From Bacteroidota bacterium (GTDB lineage Bacteria; Bacteroidota; Bacteroidia; Bacteroidales; GCA-2748055): a DNA stretch of 25,610 nt. The first letter of the stretch is position 1, and each line of letters opens with the position of its first letter. Made by a program: the position numbers and the translations under genes. The notes beneath the pieces are model-generated. The model did not search any database. It saw only the letters and a list, made by a program, of their open reading frames with translations, and was not told the origin of the DNA. Positions 25,566 through 25,610 of this stretch are shown here, one piece after another. The DNA is taken from positions 1 through 25,610 of the forward strand of contig JAAEOI010000558.1 in NCBI GenBank assembly GCA_024244665.1, in the 5' to 3' direction.

Positions 25566-25604
25566 ATCCCCTGGTTTTTTTACGCCGGGGATTTTCTTTT
25601 CTTT
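25566..25604 (+). terminator. Intrinsic terminator of the cytochrome gene
   Basis: ATCCCC plus GG (25566-25574, one bulged T) pairs with CC plus GGGGAT (25585-25592) around a T-rich loop and is followed by TTTCTTTTCTTT. It lies 31 bases after the cytochrome stop. Confidence 0.8.
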
Positions 25605-25610
25605 GGGGGC

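Overview
The window looks like ordinary core chromosome of a member of the Bacteroidota, probably of the Bacteroidales/Marinilabiliales type. The clues are the tail of a type III glutamine synthetase, a PorE-like TPR/PD40/OmpA envelope protein, DUF2851 and DUF4294 proteins, a lack of Shine-Dalgarno sequences, and several TAnnTTTG promoter -7 boxes. No phage, CRISPR array, rRNA or tRNA was found. The only mobile DNA seen is a decayed IS66-type transposase remnant.

Left part (1-7.2 kb): the last codons of glutamine synthetase III and its hairpin terminator, then a tightly packed + strand group of the OmpA/PD40 protein, purM-like AIR synthase, prfA and pyrF. This group runs tail to tail into sucC (minus), with the two stop codons sharing one CTAG. 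Divergent from sucC is a small SPOUT RNA methyltransferase.

Middle (7.2-13.9 kb), all minus strand: a monocistronic TPR lipoprotein with its own promoter and terminator, a deoxynucleoside kinase, pnp, rpsO and a DUF2851 protein. rpsO has the best promoter of the window, and a hairpin terminator separates rpsO from pnp, which suggests that pnp is fed by read-through.

14.0-18.1 kb (minus): elbB, a DUF4294 protein, a Fer4_19-CDGSH fusion protein, a stand-alone CDGSH protein, arginine deiminase and a small outer-membrane beta-barrel. The last four are spaced as an operon. No other arginine deiminase pathway gene is present.

18.2-22.5 kb: thpR (plus) overlaps tail to tail with a three-gene minus-strand operon (carboxyltransferase, biotin carboxylase, biotin carrier) that should make a complete biotin-dependent acyl-CoA carboxylase, most likely for propionyl-CoA. 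Together with sucC it fits succinate/propionate metabolism.

22.5-25.6 kb: a secreted lipoprotein 5'-nucleotidase, the IS66 remnant, an A+T-rich gene-free stretch with a perfect 18-bp palindrome, and an exported tetraheme cytochrome c with a terminator.

I see no clear new multi-gene defence or biosynthetic system. The items most worth following are the Fe-S/CDGSH plus arginine deiminase operon, the nuclease-like motifs in DUF2851, the palindrome before the cytochrome gene, and the non-lipoprotein PorE-like protein that heads a housekeeping operon.
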